A stretch of 64,000 nucleotides of DNA from Cardiocondyla obscurior (GCF_019399895.1 NC_091882.1:620001-684000), one strand, 5' to 3'. Shown: positions 39,301 to 51,974, counted from the first letter of the stretch. Made by a program: numbers and translations. Notes: a model not told the origin generated them from the letters alone.

Positions 39301-42300
39301 ATTACGCACTAATTCGCGGAAAATTAAAGGGCCGACGTGGATAATGACGGAGGTAAGCTCGCAGGGTCGCTTAGCGGTGTGAGAAGGTCTGCGTTTGTTC
39401 ACGCAGGACGTCCGCAGTGCGGCGACGATGCGTGTACGTTGCCGCAGGTACAAAAGTGGAAAAGAATGTTCCGAGTCAAGCAGGTAGGAATTATTGTCCC
39501 TGCGAGTACGGAAGGCGATTCGTCATCCAACACCCGCGCGTTGGATTCGGGCGAGGGGCACGGGAAAGCGTAGATTACGAGCAATCTCGTGACACAATGT
39601 CACGCACAGAGAAGGGAAAGAGCAAAAGAAAGACAAAAAAAATTTTTTCTATGAATACAAAGCGCTGTAACGGAGTATCGGTACGTTGTTCCGCAAGTGC
39701 GTGCCCTGGGGATCCCTGGACGAGCACCCATGCGAAAGCCGTGGCATTCGAAATTCACTCGTCCGGCGTACGTTTCATAATTTATTCCGCGAGCATTCCC
39801 GAGCCAGAGAGTAAGTATTCATTGCCGCAGGCTCAAGGTATTTACCCTCAGCACTGATGTTCGCAAATCGCATTATTATGGAAGCATCACGGAAAAAACG
39901 TTACTTCTCCTTTCGCGTCTATCCTCCTTCGATCGTACGATAATTCCTACACGAGTTCTTGCAGCAGCGCAAGGAATGAGAGTGCACTTCTACCGCTCGT
40001 TGAGAATTGTGGAACGTGACGATCGGAAAGAAGGAAGAAAAAAAAAAAGAAAAAAAAAAGAGCATTTGCGCTAACGTAAGATGATGTCTTTGCAGCATTA
40101 AGAACGACAAACAAAACGTTTTCCGGAAATTGGATGCTGACAAGCACGTCGTCTTCGTCGCGCTCGGGCACGAGCATAACGAATGCGAAGAACACCTGCA
40201 GCAGTAATCGAAATTAAACCCTGCCGCTCTCCGATCGTCTCTCCTCTCATCGTTCGTCGCATAAATTAAAGATAGAAGCCAGAAGAGGAGGTCAAGATTG
40301 CTACCGATGATACGATACGGCGCGTTTCGAGAGGTACTCTCGTATACAAAGATTGGAAGGATAGACGGCGAGTGTAACGGTACAATAGAATTTCGCAGCC
40401 GCGAAATTCTTTCTTCTTCTCTTCTCCTTCGCTCGGCAGCGAGTGCACGATGAATTGTGCGAAACATGTATTTTGGATTGCTACAGGAATACAGATTTTG
40501 CTATAGAGATGGTCCTGAGAGCAATAGCCTTTTCGCTGAGCACTTCGACCTTAAGGTGAGTGCCTTTAGAGATTTTATAATCATTTTAAAACAATTTCAG
40601 AACGAATAACCACGCGCTATTAATTACCACAAAAAAAATTACATACAAAATTTTTATAATTGTAAATTACAACAAATAATTTGTATAAAAGAAACGACAT
40701 GTTAAAAAACCGCAGAGTTAAGACGGCCAACAAATCTTATAAAAATACTCAAAGATCGAACAGCTAGTTTACATTCATGTAAGTATCGACAAGTCGGATA
40801 ACGATGAAACCACATGACTTCGGGCTTCCCTATCAAAAATGTTAATCGACCTATTATTCAACCCTCAGTATCAGTTTACGGAAAGCCCGGAAGTGAAAGT
40901 CACACGCCAGAGAGATCGTCTGGCTGGTCCACTCACTAGAAATTACACGTGCGCAGATCCTGAGGGCCGGAAGGTGTTCTTAAAAGGAAAACAACATGGA
41001 TGCGCAAAGGTGCACCTGCATTAATCGATGAGAGCCCTCTTCTCCCTTTAGGCGGAGAGCCACCCCCTCATCCCCTTCTTGGTTCTATTCCGGGGATTCG
41101 CCGTCGCCGACTCATTCCACGGGAGCTATCGATCCCGCGGTTTGCGCGTGCTCGACAGACACCCTCGCCGTCCGACCACCGCCCCCGTTGTTCCCCGTAA
41201 CACGTCCACCCACCAAGACCCGATCGACGAGCGATTTTGCGTCACAGGAACTAGTCGGCATAGATCGAGGATGCGATCGATGCCGACGGTGTCCTCGTTT
41301 GACGTCGCGGTGCCACGTTGTTCCCACGACGAAGACGAAACGAAACCGACGAATTAATTATAAAAGTTAACTTAAATAATCCAGAAGACTGACGCAGTCG
41401 TCTGAAAGAAAGGAAAGATCTGAAGGAATATCAAGAAATTCTAATCTAACGCAATCTGAGAACATTTTTCCATATCAGAAACACCGAGTTATTATTTATC
41501 GCGAACGTATTTCAAACATGTTCTCCGAGACCTGTGGTCTTGTCAGAAAGAAAGATTCGGCCGCCTTACAATCGCGAAACAACAAGGAGAACTGACCGGT
41601 GACGCAAAAACATGCGTTTCATTGAAAGATAAGCATGAATTGGGACGTGGCGAGATAATGGAGAGATGATTGGCGACATTCGATTCTCCCGCGTATGTAC
41701 GCGGGACATCTCTTGAACAGGAAACTCAGTAACGCGAAGCGAATGCTCGACGAGCTGAAGAACAACTTGTGGGAATTATTATTTGCCCGTGAATGAGTCA
41801 TCTACGGTGGGCCTTCCAACTTCTCCATGTGAAATCAAAGCCATGAGAGAATTCAAGAGCGATCAGCTCTCGCACCTTCATGCGCCCACGATTATGCGAA
41901 ATGTAATAAACCACTTACATAGTTAGCCTCATTACGACTCAATGCCAATTAACGATGCCAAGGTGGAAAAAGATTGCTTCATTATGACACGTACCTAGAA
42001 CGCTTTGCATTTTCAAATAAAAGCTTGTAAAAGGTTCGAATAACAGAAAAACGAAATTAACAAATCCAAACTAAATGCAGGCAGGACTTGAAAGTTTCCT
42101 GACAGTTGCCTGAAATTCTAGACGCGTATTCGCGAGGAATTTTATGTGAATAAACTACGTTCCTCGTGTAACGCGAGGAAAAAGATCGAAGCTATTATTG
42201 CAGAAAGGAACTTTGGCGTGGGCGGTGTGAAACCTTGTGCATTTTCTCGATTGATCCGTTCCACGGACTATACGTGCGCTCGCGTATCAACCCCTAGAAA

Positions 42301-42481
42301 CTCGGAAAGAGAGAGACAAGAACAGGTTGACTGAGGGAAGAGATTGAGGGAAGCCGTTAAACGTATAAACGTCGTAACCGGGAACATGCAAACCGGCGTA
42401 TCGCCAAGTGTTTTATGATATAATATACGTTAGGTCAACTTACAACTCCTCCCTCTGACGTTGAGACAGCACCATTTTCAT
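36304..42481 (-). CDS. Lis-1: Lis-1 (PAFAH1B1 ortholog), dynein regulator
   Basis: Lis-1 binds cytoplasmic dynein and is needed for nuclear and neuronal migration; it is also the non-catalytic subunit of PAF acetylhydrolase 1B. Six coding exons fit: 42444-42481, 37782-37935, 37467-37673, 36945-37355, 36518-36866 and 36304-36377, giving 410 residues, the same as human. The start reads MKMVLSQRQREEL; MKM gives two in-frame ATGs and I chose the outer one. A LisH motif (NKAIADYLSTNGY) and a coiled coil (WTSVIRLQKKVMELESKLSEAE) precede seven WD repeats, with SGHRAPINRVIFHPVF, CSADMSIKLWDF, SGSRDKMIRVWDV and the terminal TGSVDQTVKIWECR. The first coding exon has 38 bases and is separated by a 4508-base intron. 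The next gene to the left is lok, whose start faces the Lis-1 3' end. Confidence 0.98.
37936..42443 (-). other. Large first coding intron of Lis-1
   Basis: An intron of 4508 bases, with donor GTAAGT next to 42443 and acceptor TTTAG next to 37936. It contains CpG-rich patches (38.1-38.6, 39.3-39.9 and 41.0-41.4 kb) with incidental open frames on both strands, none with recognisable similarity. Intron 1 of developmental genes often carries enhancers, but nothing here proves that. Confidence 0.7.
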
Positions 42482-42588
42482 GATCCTCGTGTATGACCTA
42501 GCTGGATACCTCGATGGTGATTCCGTGGAGCGCGACTAGCTCTTCCAGTCACCTCTTAATGATCTCAGTGTCCCGCCATCAGAATTTC
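42476..42588 (-). promoter_or_regulatory. Lis-1 5'UTR segment with short upstream ORF
   Basis: An acceptor-like sequence (polypyrimidine then ACAG) on the minus strand ends at 42589, so a 5'UTR exon probably starts at 42588 and runs into the coding start. An upstream ORF ATG-GCG-GGA-CAC-TGA lies at 42565-42579, about 84 bases before the Lis-1 ATG. It could modestly reduce translation. A noncoding first exon would lie further right, perhaps in the CpG-rich DNA near 46.4-46.7 kb. Confidence 0.5.
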
Positions 42589-45500
42589 CTGTAACAGAAA
42601 ATTACAATAAGCGTCAATTAAATGCGTACGTTTATATTTAATTAATTTTGTTTTTTTTTGTACACGAGCGACTTGATAATACCCGTAAAACTTCAAATAA
42701 AAATTTTTGCATAATTTTGAATTAATTATACAAGAGAAAGAAAGGTATTCCGTTCGCCTTGGGATAAAATTACTCGGGGAGAAAAAAAAATCTTGCTCCG
42801 AATAGCCTTGTTTAAGGCTATTTGTCAACGGCAACGAAGTAATATAATACGTAATAAAAATAATTGGCGCATTTTCAGTCTTGGACAGAAAAATTATATC
42901 GAGAAAAAAGTATTTCAGAGTACGTTCTATCTGTTGCATTTCGTGTCTAATATACGTCGCCTCGGCAGCAATATTCTTTTTTTTTTATCCTGTTAATTGA
43001 GTGTACGGCAGCGAACTCGTGAGAGTCGACCATGCCGAATTGTTTCTACGGGATTAATACAACGCGCGCGCACACAATGCGTCTGAAATCAATGTCGTGG
43101 TTTATTTTACTTTCCATCATCGCGGGAGAGAAACCCGTTGCAGGTCTCGCCCGCTCTCGCCGCGCGGAACCACTTTGCGAGCTTTCGTCGCGCTCACGGA
43201 AAGCGGCCGTCCGTTTCGCGGGGCCGAGCTTGGGACTCGACGCCGCGATTTCGCCCGGATCGATAGCACTTTTTCACCGTCCCGCACGAAAGCGAAAGGC
43301 GGTTTGAAAAGTGAAGCTCGAAATCACGACGCTGACGCTGGCGGTAATGAACGCGATCACGAAAACGCAAGATTTTTTTTTTTTACCTGGAACCGAGCGA
43401 GCCGACAAACGCCTAACGACGCAGAAACGGTTTATGCCCCGTTGAATCACGGCGTCAACTGCCGATCATTACCCTATCGCGTGAACGTGGAAAATTAAAT
43501 ACGCAGTTTCCTGCCAAGTTGCGAAACGAAAATCGATACGCAGGGAGAGAAATTGCTGTGCAATTTCACCGATTTGAATGTTTGAACGAAATGCACCGTA
43601 ATCATATGAGTAGCTCGGAAAATTAGTGCGTACATCGTACTTGCATTGATAATATCTAAACGCAAAAATAATCAAGGACTAGATAGCGCGAAGGGATTAA
43701 ATATTGACTAATGTTTTTTTTTCGGATCGCTGAGTGACGGTAATGAATCATGAGCTCTCGGAGTATCGGTCTTTACGGTACGTAACCAGAGCCGGTGATG
43801 TAAATCGCGAAATCTAAAGGAGAGAAACGGTCAGGAGGAAGGACCTTGACAGTCGTAAAGGTGCGCGGCGTCGGCGCAGCGTCGTTTCCACGATGGTTAT
43901 CGCCACGATGCGCCGTGATCGATAAACCGGCATGGCACAGCACGCCCACCCCCGACAGTCAGCGTATATTTTCGCTTTGCGGTGCATTTAAATATTCATA
44001 ACGGCCTCTTTCCACCTCGTAACACCGTCTCGTTGTTAAAAAGCCCGATGTTGACGCATAATTGGGATAATCCCGGGAAAGATCGCAGACGGGGCCCTCC
44101 TATCGGTACCTTCAACGCACACAATGAATAATGAGGCGACTGGGCGGAAAAGGACTAACGAAATAGGTAAAGGGGAGTAGAGAAGAGTAATAAATGTAAG
44201 AATATACCTCTCGCTCAGCGACGGTATGCGGTGAACATGAATGGACAGATACTAGCCCGAGTAACGTCGATACACGAGAAACTGGATCCCTGCCTCCGCG
44301 CGCAAATGCAACGCGGCCGCAAGTCGCCGTGAAAAGTCGAAAGTACCGCCTAGGAGAAGGATACACGTAATTTACGACGTCCTTGCCGCGTACGGCACGG
44401 TAATGCGGCGTTACCGCGGCAGGGATACCTCTCGAGGCCCTCGCCCGTTCAACCCTAGGCGGTCAAAGGCCCTCCCCCTCGGGATATCCAAAAGCACGAG
44501 GTCTACTTTCATCATTTTTCTGCGGTCTAAAGTAATTTTCGCGGACGGCACGATTTTATTTACGATTTGCGAAACTGTCGAGGAAGTCATCTGCTAGATT
44601 CCACTGAATCATCACGCATCATTAACTTGCTTAAGAACACCTTTTTCTTTTCAATTTGAACTTAAACACCGATTTCTCAAGTCTATCGCGATAGTTTATA
44701 CTCCTTTGTAGCATCGTGCGAGCGTTAGGCGCTGCTTGCGTACGGTAAAGATATAATAAAAATTGAACCACGAGGCGGCGGCTCTTATCACAGGCAATCG
44801 CTCTTTCTATGTACCGTCTTGGCCGATCGATCCTTGGATTAGCTAGCTCGTACGCTGCATAGCAGTTACATTTCCGGGATCATCGGTCCAGGCAAACGAC
44901 TACTGGCTTTCCTGACCTCGCGCTCCTACAATCTACCTGCTTCGTGCTTCTCCCTTGCTTCTCTATTACGAGCGATAGAAACAAAGATCTACCTGAATCG
45001 TTCGGGAACATGTCGAGTAAGTTAAAAACCTGGTTAAAAAAGAAATATAAAAAATATAAAATTCCGTTGTAAAACTCAATTACATCAAGACTGTCGTCGC
45101 ACGATTTGTTTATCGATAAAATCGACGCGATTTGCTTCGCGGCTGTCTACGTGCTAACGTGTTAAATAGATAATTCCGTCCAGCTACTCAGATAAGCTTA
45201 AACAAATTCAAAACGGAAATAATGCGGAAAAGTTTACGTTCACTGCTGCATGCAGCGTTTAAACAGTTTCGAATCTCAGCTCGCGAATAATTAACGTGCG
45301 AAAGCTTAGCGGGGTATCTGTGTCGTTGGATCTGCTATCCGCAGGACAATCGCGATTTTAATCGGCACGCCTGTGCGCGACTCATTTGTCAAGAATCCGA
45401 CGGCGAGACGCGTGTCTCGTTATTCACGTCGCGCAATTAAGCAGCTGACGCGGTCGCGAATACGGAAGCAGGGTGATGATCCTGAGGGATTTTTAGGACT

Positions 45501-47294
45501 TCCGGATGGATTTTTTTTTTTGTGTCACCGGTTTTGCGGCAGGAAAGTCGATCGCACGATACCTGAGAAAGTTGGCTTACGTACGTGTCACTCTCGAGGC
45601 GTGCAATTTAAGCGTATGACAGACGAGTGACTGGCTGACGTCGCAGGGAGGTAAATGATCGGTGCGTGTGTCTAGGAGTTGTACGATCCTTAAGGAAACT
45701 TGATTGGCTTCGGTGTGGGGATGTGCTCTGGACTGTCTTAGTGGCAGCTTGCCTTCGTAAGGTATACGCTCGGGGAAATTTCAGGCGGGATATTCCTGGA
45801 GAAAGCACAACATGTTTAAATTGCGAGTATTGAAATGAAAATCAAGATGCTGCGAACCAACAAAAAAAAAAAAAACATGACTATTACGGCATCTTTTTAG
45901 AAAGAGAAAAAGAGAGGTCCGAGGCGTAAAAGTTCAAGAGGATAAAAATAATGAAACGGCGATCGATGGAACCCGAGATTCGGGCGTCCTCGATCGCAAG
46001 CAGAAAGAGAGACAGACAGAGGAGAGAGCGTAGTTCGATGACAGCTGATCGCGCATTACCGCAATTGTCTGTCAAAGTGGCTCGCACGTAATTCGGTGGA
46101 TGAAACTAGGAGGGCATGGCGCCGTCACCCGAAACGTTTCTTTCTCGCGGCGGAGGTTGCCGCGACGCAGCGACGGTGGTCGCGGCGCGAGGTCGCGGAG
46201 AAAATCAATTCGCCTGGTGACGTGCGACGCGCGTAGTTCGTCCGCGGACGACGGTACCGTCCCTCTCTGGAGGGTTCTCTCTCCTTCTCGCTCCCTCTTT
46301 CTTTCTCGCTCTCGCGCGCGCGACGAGTCGCGTTCCGAGGAATTCCCTCGAGACGTCGCGACGACATCGTCCGCCACGGGGATGGGACGCTAACGTCGCG
46401 CGGACGCGCGGCCGTTGACGCAATTTTCCCGTCGACGGGCGTAACGCACCGAATTTGAAGTCACGATATGCGGGATGACCGTTTGTTGTAGATCGCGCAC
46501 GGCCATTTTGCCAGAACCCGTCACTGCTGCCGCCGCCGCCGCCTCCGCTTCTCTCTCGCCACACCGGCCCCGCTTTCGACGCCCCCCTTCTCACCCCTCT
46601 CGAGATTCTCACGGGGGATTCCTCGTCGCCACCGCGAGGTTCCCGTCGTCTGCAAATCTACCCCTCGGCGCAAATACTCACGTTTATTTCACGGAACAGC
46701 AGTGACCGCGGGACCTTCTGCGTCGGGAGCGACGACGTGAATTTACGCGTGAAAACCGGGACGACCGCCAACTATCGGTGAACACCTCGGGATCACTTCT
46801 GCGATCGGACTGGCCCCCGCGAGGTGGCGTCGACGCACTTCCAACGCATGCGCCGCCCTGGGTCGAAATATGCTAATGATCTATGTGGCGCCAACACAGC
46901 CCTAGACGGCACTTTATTAAATCTTAGGCTCTTCAAGCGGATACGAGCACCCTCTAGCACTAAAATTTCAAAACTTGTAGCTATCAATCGAAGAAATTAC
47001 ATGACTTAGTTCCGCCGGTTGTGTTTAGAAGGCCAGAAGGTTATAACAAAATATTAAGATTTTATTTAAATGAATTAGTGTAAAAGTGACGATGCAAAAG
47101 TTAAACTACGTTGTTTAGTATTGTTAAAATACGGCAATGTATTTTTTTAAATTGTTATTTTACCTTAGGAAGTGTATTTCTTAAGATTTTCGTTCCATTA
47201 ACCACTCGAGAAGGTTAAGTTCAATATATAATAATACAACAACTTGTACGTACCTGGTTGATTTACATATTATTGAATTATTTATGTAAATTTG
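42589..47294. other. Lis-1 5' region and flank of SOSS-C; no coding exon seen
   Basis: Probably contains the first Lis-1 intron(s) and promoter. The strongest promoter-like stretch is 46.1-46.8 kb, very GC- and CpG-rich with a (GCC)n run at 46526-46546. If Lis-1 starts there on the minus strand, it would be divergent from SOSS-C at 47.3 kb. Open frames at 43.0-43.5 and 46.1-46.6 kb overlap each other on both strands and look incidental. Confidence 0.45.
46526..46546. repeat. (GCC)n short tandem repeat
   Basis: About six GCC trinucleotides inside the CpG-rich, promoter-like stretch between Lis-1 and SOSS-C. Confidence 0.85.
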
Positions 47295-47776
47295 ATGGCT
47301 TTTTCACAGTCAAATTCAAGAGGTAATTCTAAGAGAATAATGCATTATTTTCTTGTTCCACATTTTATAGTTTTTCATTATTTTTCCACACATTTTTAAT
47401 TTCCCATTTTGCTTATAGAATTGCAGAATAGAAAGATTTTGGAGGAGCTACAGCTGAAAAAGCAGATGCTTCTGAAGCAGGGAGTTACACCAGCCTTAAA
47501 TACTTCATTAGGAGTTGCATCAACTGGTTCTGTATCAAATATAGTAGGTTTATTTTATAAAACAATAGTGAAATTTTTACTTTTATTAAATAGAATTATA
47601 ACATAATTTATTGTTTGTTATAGGCAACTCAATCTAATGATGGTGTAACAATGAGTGCATCACAAAGAGCAGCATTGCATAATGCTCATGCAGCTTCTTT
47701 TGGATATTTTGTTACACAGGATTCTTCCTTTGGAAATCTAATATTACCAGTTCTCCCTAGATTTGACAATAAATGA
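47295..47776 (+). CDS. INIP: SOSS complex subunit C (INIP)
   Basis: SOSS-C is the small third subunit of the sensor of single-stranded DNA complex (with INTS3 and hSSB1/2), which binds ssDNA at breaks and supports ATM signalling and end resection. Three exons fit: 47295-47322, 47419-47543 and 47624-47776, giving 101 residues (human 104). The start is MAFSQSNSRE; a coiled segment NRKILEELQLKKQMLLKQG follows; and the conserved C-terminal block is SASQRAALHNAHAASFGYF plus TQDSSFGNLILPVLPR. The block around GYF and the TQDS/GNLILPVLPR end are diagnostic. The stop lies 177 bases upstream of the METTL5 start on the same strand, so the two could share transcription or have closely spaced promoters. 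Confidence 0.95.
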
Positions 47777-47953
47777 ATCTGCCTTTTATAAAGGTATAAA
47801 TGTATACAAACAATTAAATGTTATTTAGAACTATACACTAATAACATTAATAAGATTCTCATTTATCAAGGAATTAAATCATTGTTTCATATATCAATAT
47901 CTATAGAGATAAGACTCTTGTGGAAATCACAGTTGATAGTTTTTAAGTTGATA

Positions 47954-48651
47954 ATGGCTGGGCTCAGACTTCGTCAATTGGAGGAGTATCTGCAGCAGTT
48001 AGATGTATTTGAAAACCCAAAAATTTCACTTGAACAGTATGCCACCAGTGCACATATTGCCTCTCATTTATTATATACTGCACAGTCACAGTTTAATGAC
48101 ATAGAAGGTAAAAATGTAGCAGATTTAGGCTCCGGATGTGGGACATTGTCATTAGGTGCCAAAATGCTTGGTGCTGAATATGTAATTGGATTTGAAATAG
48201 ATTCTGATGCAATCGATATACAGTACAAAAACTGTAGTGACTTAGAACTCTTTGTCGAAATAATACAATGTGATGTATTGCAATATTTACCAGGTATTTA
48301 TACATATATAAAAATATCATCGTTTTGTTAATATTAAATGCGTTTTATATTACAGGAAAATTCGAAAAGTACTTTGATACTGTTATAATGAATCCACCAT
48401 TCGGTACCAAAAACAATGCCGGCATCGACATAAAGTTCCTGGAAACGGCAATCAAACTTTCCACTAACGCAGTTTACTCTCTGCATAAGAGCAGTACACG
48501 GGATTACGTTCTATCGAAGGCAATGCAGCTCGGCGCAAGAGGAACAGTGATAGCTGAACTCAGATATGACTTGCCAAGAGCTTATAAATTTCATAAGAAA
48601 GCGTCCGTCGACATTCAAGTGGATTTTATACGATTTGAATTAAAGCACTGA
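47954..48651 (+). CDS. METTL5: rRNA N6-adenosine methyltransferase METTL5
   Basis: METTL5, with its partner TRMT112, makes the single m6A mark on 18S rRNA using S-adenosylmethionine. Two exons fit: 47954-48293 and 48356-48651, giving 211 residues (human 209). The class I methyltransferase fold shows motif I DLGSGCGTLSLGA, a post-I acidic residue in GFEIDSDAI, and the catalytic NPPFGT. The start MAGLRLRQLEEYLQQLDVF and the segment YDLPRAYKFHKK are typical of the family. The stop is only 33 bases from the ALDH7A1 stop on the opposite strand, so the METTL5 3'UTR must overlap the last ALDH7A1 exon. Confidence 0.97.
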
Positions 48652-48683
48652 CTCTTAAAAAAAAAAAAAAAAGAAAAATTGAG

Positions 48684-48689
48684 TTTATT
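48684..48689 (-). terminator. Poly(A) signal overlapping the ALDH7A1 stop codon
   Basis: On the minus strand the coding end reads GAATAAAC: the hexamer AATAAA contains the TAA stop. If it is used, the ALDH7A1 3'UTR would be only a few tens of bases and end within the short gap or the METTL5 last exon. Confidence 0.5.
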
Positions 48690-51103
48690 CAAATTTGATG
48701 CCCTGAGCTAAAGGTAGCTCGTTCCCGTAATTGATCGTGATGGTGGCACGTCTCATGTAATGTTTCCATGCGTCACTGCCACTTTCGCGACCTCCACCTG
48801 TAGCTTTTTCACCGCCAAACGCGCCGCCTATCTCGGCGCCGCTGGTACCGATGTTGACGTTAACTATTCCGCAATCTGATCCGTGAGGGCCGATCCACTG
48901 TGTGAGAAATGATATTCGATAAGTTATCTTGAGTGATTTTTTTTACACTTAATATTATAACGCATTTTCAACAACATATTTTTATACCTGAAATACATTT
49001 CCAATACTTTTAGTAAAAAGACTACTGCTCAATCCTTGTTCTACACTATTATTAAGGTCAATAGCTTCTTCCAGAGAGTTCGCCTCTAAGATGTACACAA
49101 TCGGAGCAAAAGTTTCTTGTTGCACCACCTCTGCACTAACCGGCAAACCCGAAATAATCGTCGGCTCGACATAAAAACCAGCTCGCTCTATTTGTTTTCC
49201 ACCGAATTCTATCGTCCCACCGGTCTTTACAGCTTTCTGAATTGTTGCCTGCAATAAAACATATAAAAATAATTAAAAAAAGCTGTCTTTTCTTTTTGTA
49301 GGTAAGTACAAATATATATATAAAAATGAAAAAGTTTCAATGAATATTTTATTTAAAAATAATTTTTTATTTTTACGCGTACTTTATATGCGTCAACTGC
49401 TGCTTGATTGTGCAACGGTCCATAAAGCACACCGTCATCTAATGGGTCTCCGACTCTTTCCAATATGCTTTTATATGCCGTTTTTAGTTTTCCTATAAAT
49501 TTATATATAACAATTAATTTTTCAATTATTCTAATTATAATTTTTTTTCGCCTTTATCGCAAATATTTCCGGCAAATGCAATGTTTTAAAACTTTTAGTT
49601 AGCCCATTTCTATATTTATACTTACCTAAAAATTCATTTTTTATTTTTTTGTGCAGTATTAATCTTCGGGTAGTGGTACATCTTTGTCCGGCTGTTCCAA
49701 CGCATGAGAAGACCGCTGCTCTCACTGCCATTTCTAAATCGGCATCCTGTGCAACTGTTAACAAACAAGAAATAGTTACAAATTATTTATGACATTAAGC
49801 AGTATTAGAAAATTATTATTTTAAAATTCTACGCACTGATTAATGCGTTGTTACCACCAAGTTCCAATAGAGATCTTCCAAATCTTTGCTGAACTTTAAG
49901 AGCCACTTGTCTTCCCACGTTTGTGCTTCCGGTAAACGAAACGAGAGGTACCCTAATGACAATTGTTACCAATCTCTTTAATATCCTGTTAGATACAATA
50001 ATATAGTAAATCTAAATCAGAACTGACCGTTTGTCGTTCACGAGAGTCTCTCCGACTTCCGGTCCACCCGTGATTAAGGATGCGACGGAACCCGGGATAC
50101 CATTGCGTTCCAAGACACTCGCAATTATCTTTGTGGTTGCGATGGCTACTAAAGATGTGCTCGACGCTTCTTTCCAGACGATTGTGTTACCACAAACCAT
50201 AGCGATAGCGCTGTTCCAGCCATATACCTGAAATGATTCAGTAAATTGTGTTGAGTTGAATAATCGTAAGATTTTCTAAAAATTATATTTACCGCAATGG
50301 GAAAATTGAAGGCGGAGATGACTCCGACTACGCCCAAGGGATTCCATTTTTCTAGAAGCGCGTGATTTTTTCTTTCCGATGGAAATAAACTACCGGGTAA
50401 TGTCCGCGATAAGCCGACCGCATAATCACATATATCAATGAATTCCTGGACCTCGCCTATGCCTTCTGGTAATATCTTTCCTATGAATAATACCCTCTGT
50501 ATTAATTATGAATAAATATATACCATGATCATGCTGGAATTATAAGCTGTTGTAACAAATCAAAGTATTATTTATACGATAAGTTACCCATTTCTAAAGA
50601 TACTAAGCGTCCCAACGGTTCCAAATTTCTCCTAAGTTCATCTCCAATTTGCCGTACGATATCGCCTCTGACTGGCATTGGAATAGCTGCCCATTGCGGC
50701 CAAGCTTTGCGCGCTTCTGTTACAGCATTGCTAGCTTCTTGCGGTGTGGACTCGCGTACTTTCGCTATCACTTTGCCGGTTGCCGGCGATATCGATTCTA
50801 CCAACTGTATTTAATATTAACACGATTAATTGTACTTATTTAATTATTTTACAGTATACGTTTAATGCTCTGTTATACTACAAATTTTCCATAATGTACA
50901 AATTTATTATCTATTTCGATAAGATGAGATTTAACGTTGCATACCTTGCCAGATCCTCCCCACCTTCCGTCATAGAGACCAGGATTTTCGACATTGATGC
51001 CCAATTGCTTTAAAAATCCGTACTTTGGATCGGTCACTAAATGTCTCGTCATTTTGGATTGAGAAATGTAGCAACCACTTTTTCGTAACAATAAGCGTGA
51101 CAT
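48685..51103 (-). CDS. ALDH7A1: Alpha-aminoadipic semialdehyde dehydrogenase (antiquitin)
   Basis: ALDH7A1 oxidises alpha-aminoadipic semialdehyde in lysine breakdown and betaine and lipid aldehydes, in mitochondria and cytosol. Nine exons fit: 50945-51103, 50588-50804, 50293-50480, 50028-50227, 49837-49952, 49626-49754, 49383-49492, 48988-49248 and 48685-48897, giving 530 residues. The N-terminus MSRLLLRKSG is basic and suits a mitochondrial presequence. Landmarks are FNFPIAVYGWNSAIAM, SFTGSTNVG (NAD site), LLELGGNNAL (general base Glu), GTAGQRCTTTRRL (catalytic Cys), ETFAPIVY and the C-terminal GGGRESGSDAW and LPLAQGIKF. ATG 51103 is the likely start, although the frame stays open upstream. 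The stop codon TAA is itself part of AATAAA. Confidence 0.97.
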
Positions 51104-51588
51104 TGTCAGCCACTTGTTATTGACTGATCCAGCTGCTGAGTGGGAAGTTAATAAAACAGATCGGGTTATCAGACTGGCGCTGTTTATTGAGAGAAAGAGA
51201 GGGAAGAGAGAAAGCCGATAAGAAAACGAAATTATCTTTGCTCCGTATCTGACAATAACGACAAATAAGAAATGTGCTATTAGCACCTTAAATCATTGTG
51301 ATAAAACATAAACGTATCGTTTTCTAGCTGTTTTTTTTTTGCTATCTTTATCATTTTGTTGTAGAATAAATTACTTTTGTACAATTTGGCGTAATAAATA
51401 AATAAACAGAAAATTTTTTTACTTTTTAAAATATGCACATTTATAGATACCGGAACACACGCTTTGCGTGCGCTATTTTTCTGAAGGTCCCAATTCGTGT
51501 GCGTTATTATAATTGAGTAATGATAGTCGACATGTTATCTGTTCAAGAAACCTGATTACAAATTACGAAAAAAAATCATGGGACTTAC
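51104..51588. other. ALDH7A1 5' flank with possible 5'UTR acceptor
   Basis: On the minus strand a good acceptor (polypyrimidine then CACTCAG) lies about 35 bases upstream of the ALDH7A1 start codon, suggesting a spliced 5'UTR. The donor could belong to the exon-like segments at 51589-51632 and 51745-51858. The rest is AT-rich with no coding signal. Confidence 0.4.
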
Positions 51589-51858
51589 TAATCTGCATGA
51601 GGTTCAACGAAGTTGTAGAGTTCTTCCGGTGACTGTAACATAAAATAAAAAATATTAATGTAGACATAACGATATATCAGTTAATAAATTTAATAAAAAA
51701 AAAGGTTTTTTCTAAAAATTTTACTAAAAAAAAATTTATATTTACCTATAAGTTGCTCCACCGATGCATGATGCCCATCCTGAGCCTGCTCCTCTTTCAG
51801 ATGGAACGTGACGAACCATCTTTCCACGCTTTGGACACTCGCGAGATGGTCTACGACA
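51589..51858 (-). other. Two exon-like segments, copied inside the neighbouring transposon
   Basis: On the minus strand a segment ending at 51745 is followed by a GTAAAT donor, and a 44-base segment at 51632-51589 is bounded by TGTTACAG and GTAAGT. The same two segments, with the same splice borders, occur on the plus strand at about 54688-54925. No open frame is shared by both copies: the short exon differs by seven bases, which would shift the frame. They could be noncoding 5'UTR exons of ALDH7A1, part of a noncoding RNA, or a second transposon remnant. Confidence 0.5.
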
Positions 51859-51974
51859 CTCCCGACCGTCAAATCCTCGAATTCGACACATCTTACGAGC
51901 TACGACGTGAAGCAAAGGTTAAGATTACGCCTGGTGCCGCGACATTTTCGTTTCTCTCATACGCAGTAACACGA

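Noticed and set aside
39337..39857. Plus-strand frames inside the Lis-1 first intron
   Set aside because: No similarity, no consistent splice sites and no promoter-like start; best explained as chance in CpG-rich intron DNA.
51745..51872. Protein-coding reading of the exon-like segment upstream of ALDH7A1
   Set aside because: The frame has no ATG, and joining it to the next segment shifts into a stop; the copy inside the transposon does not preserve the frame.
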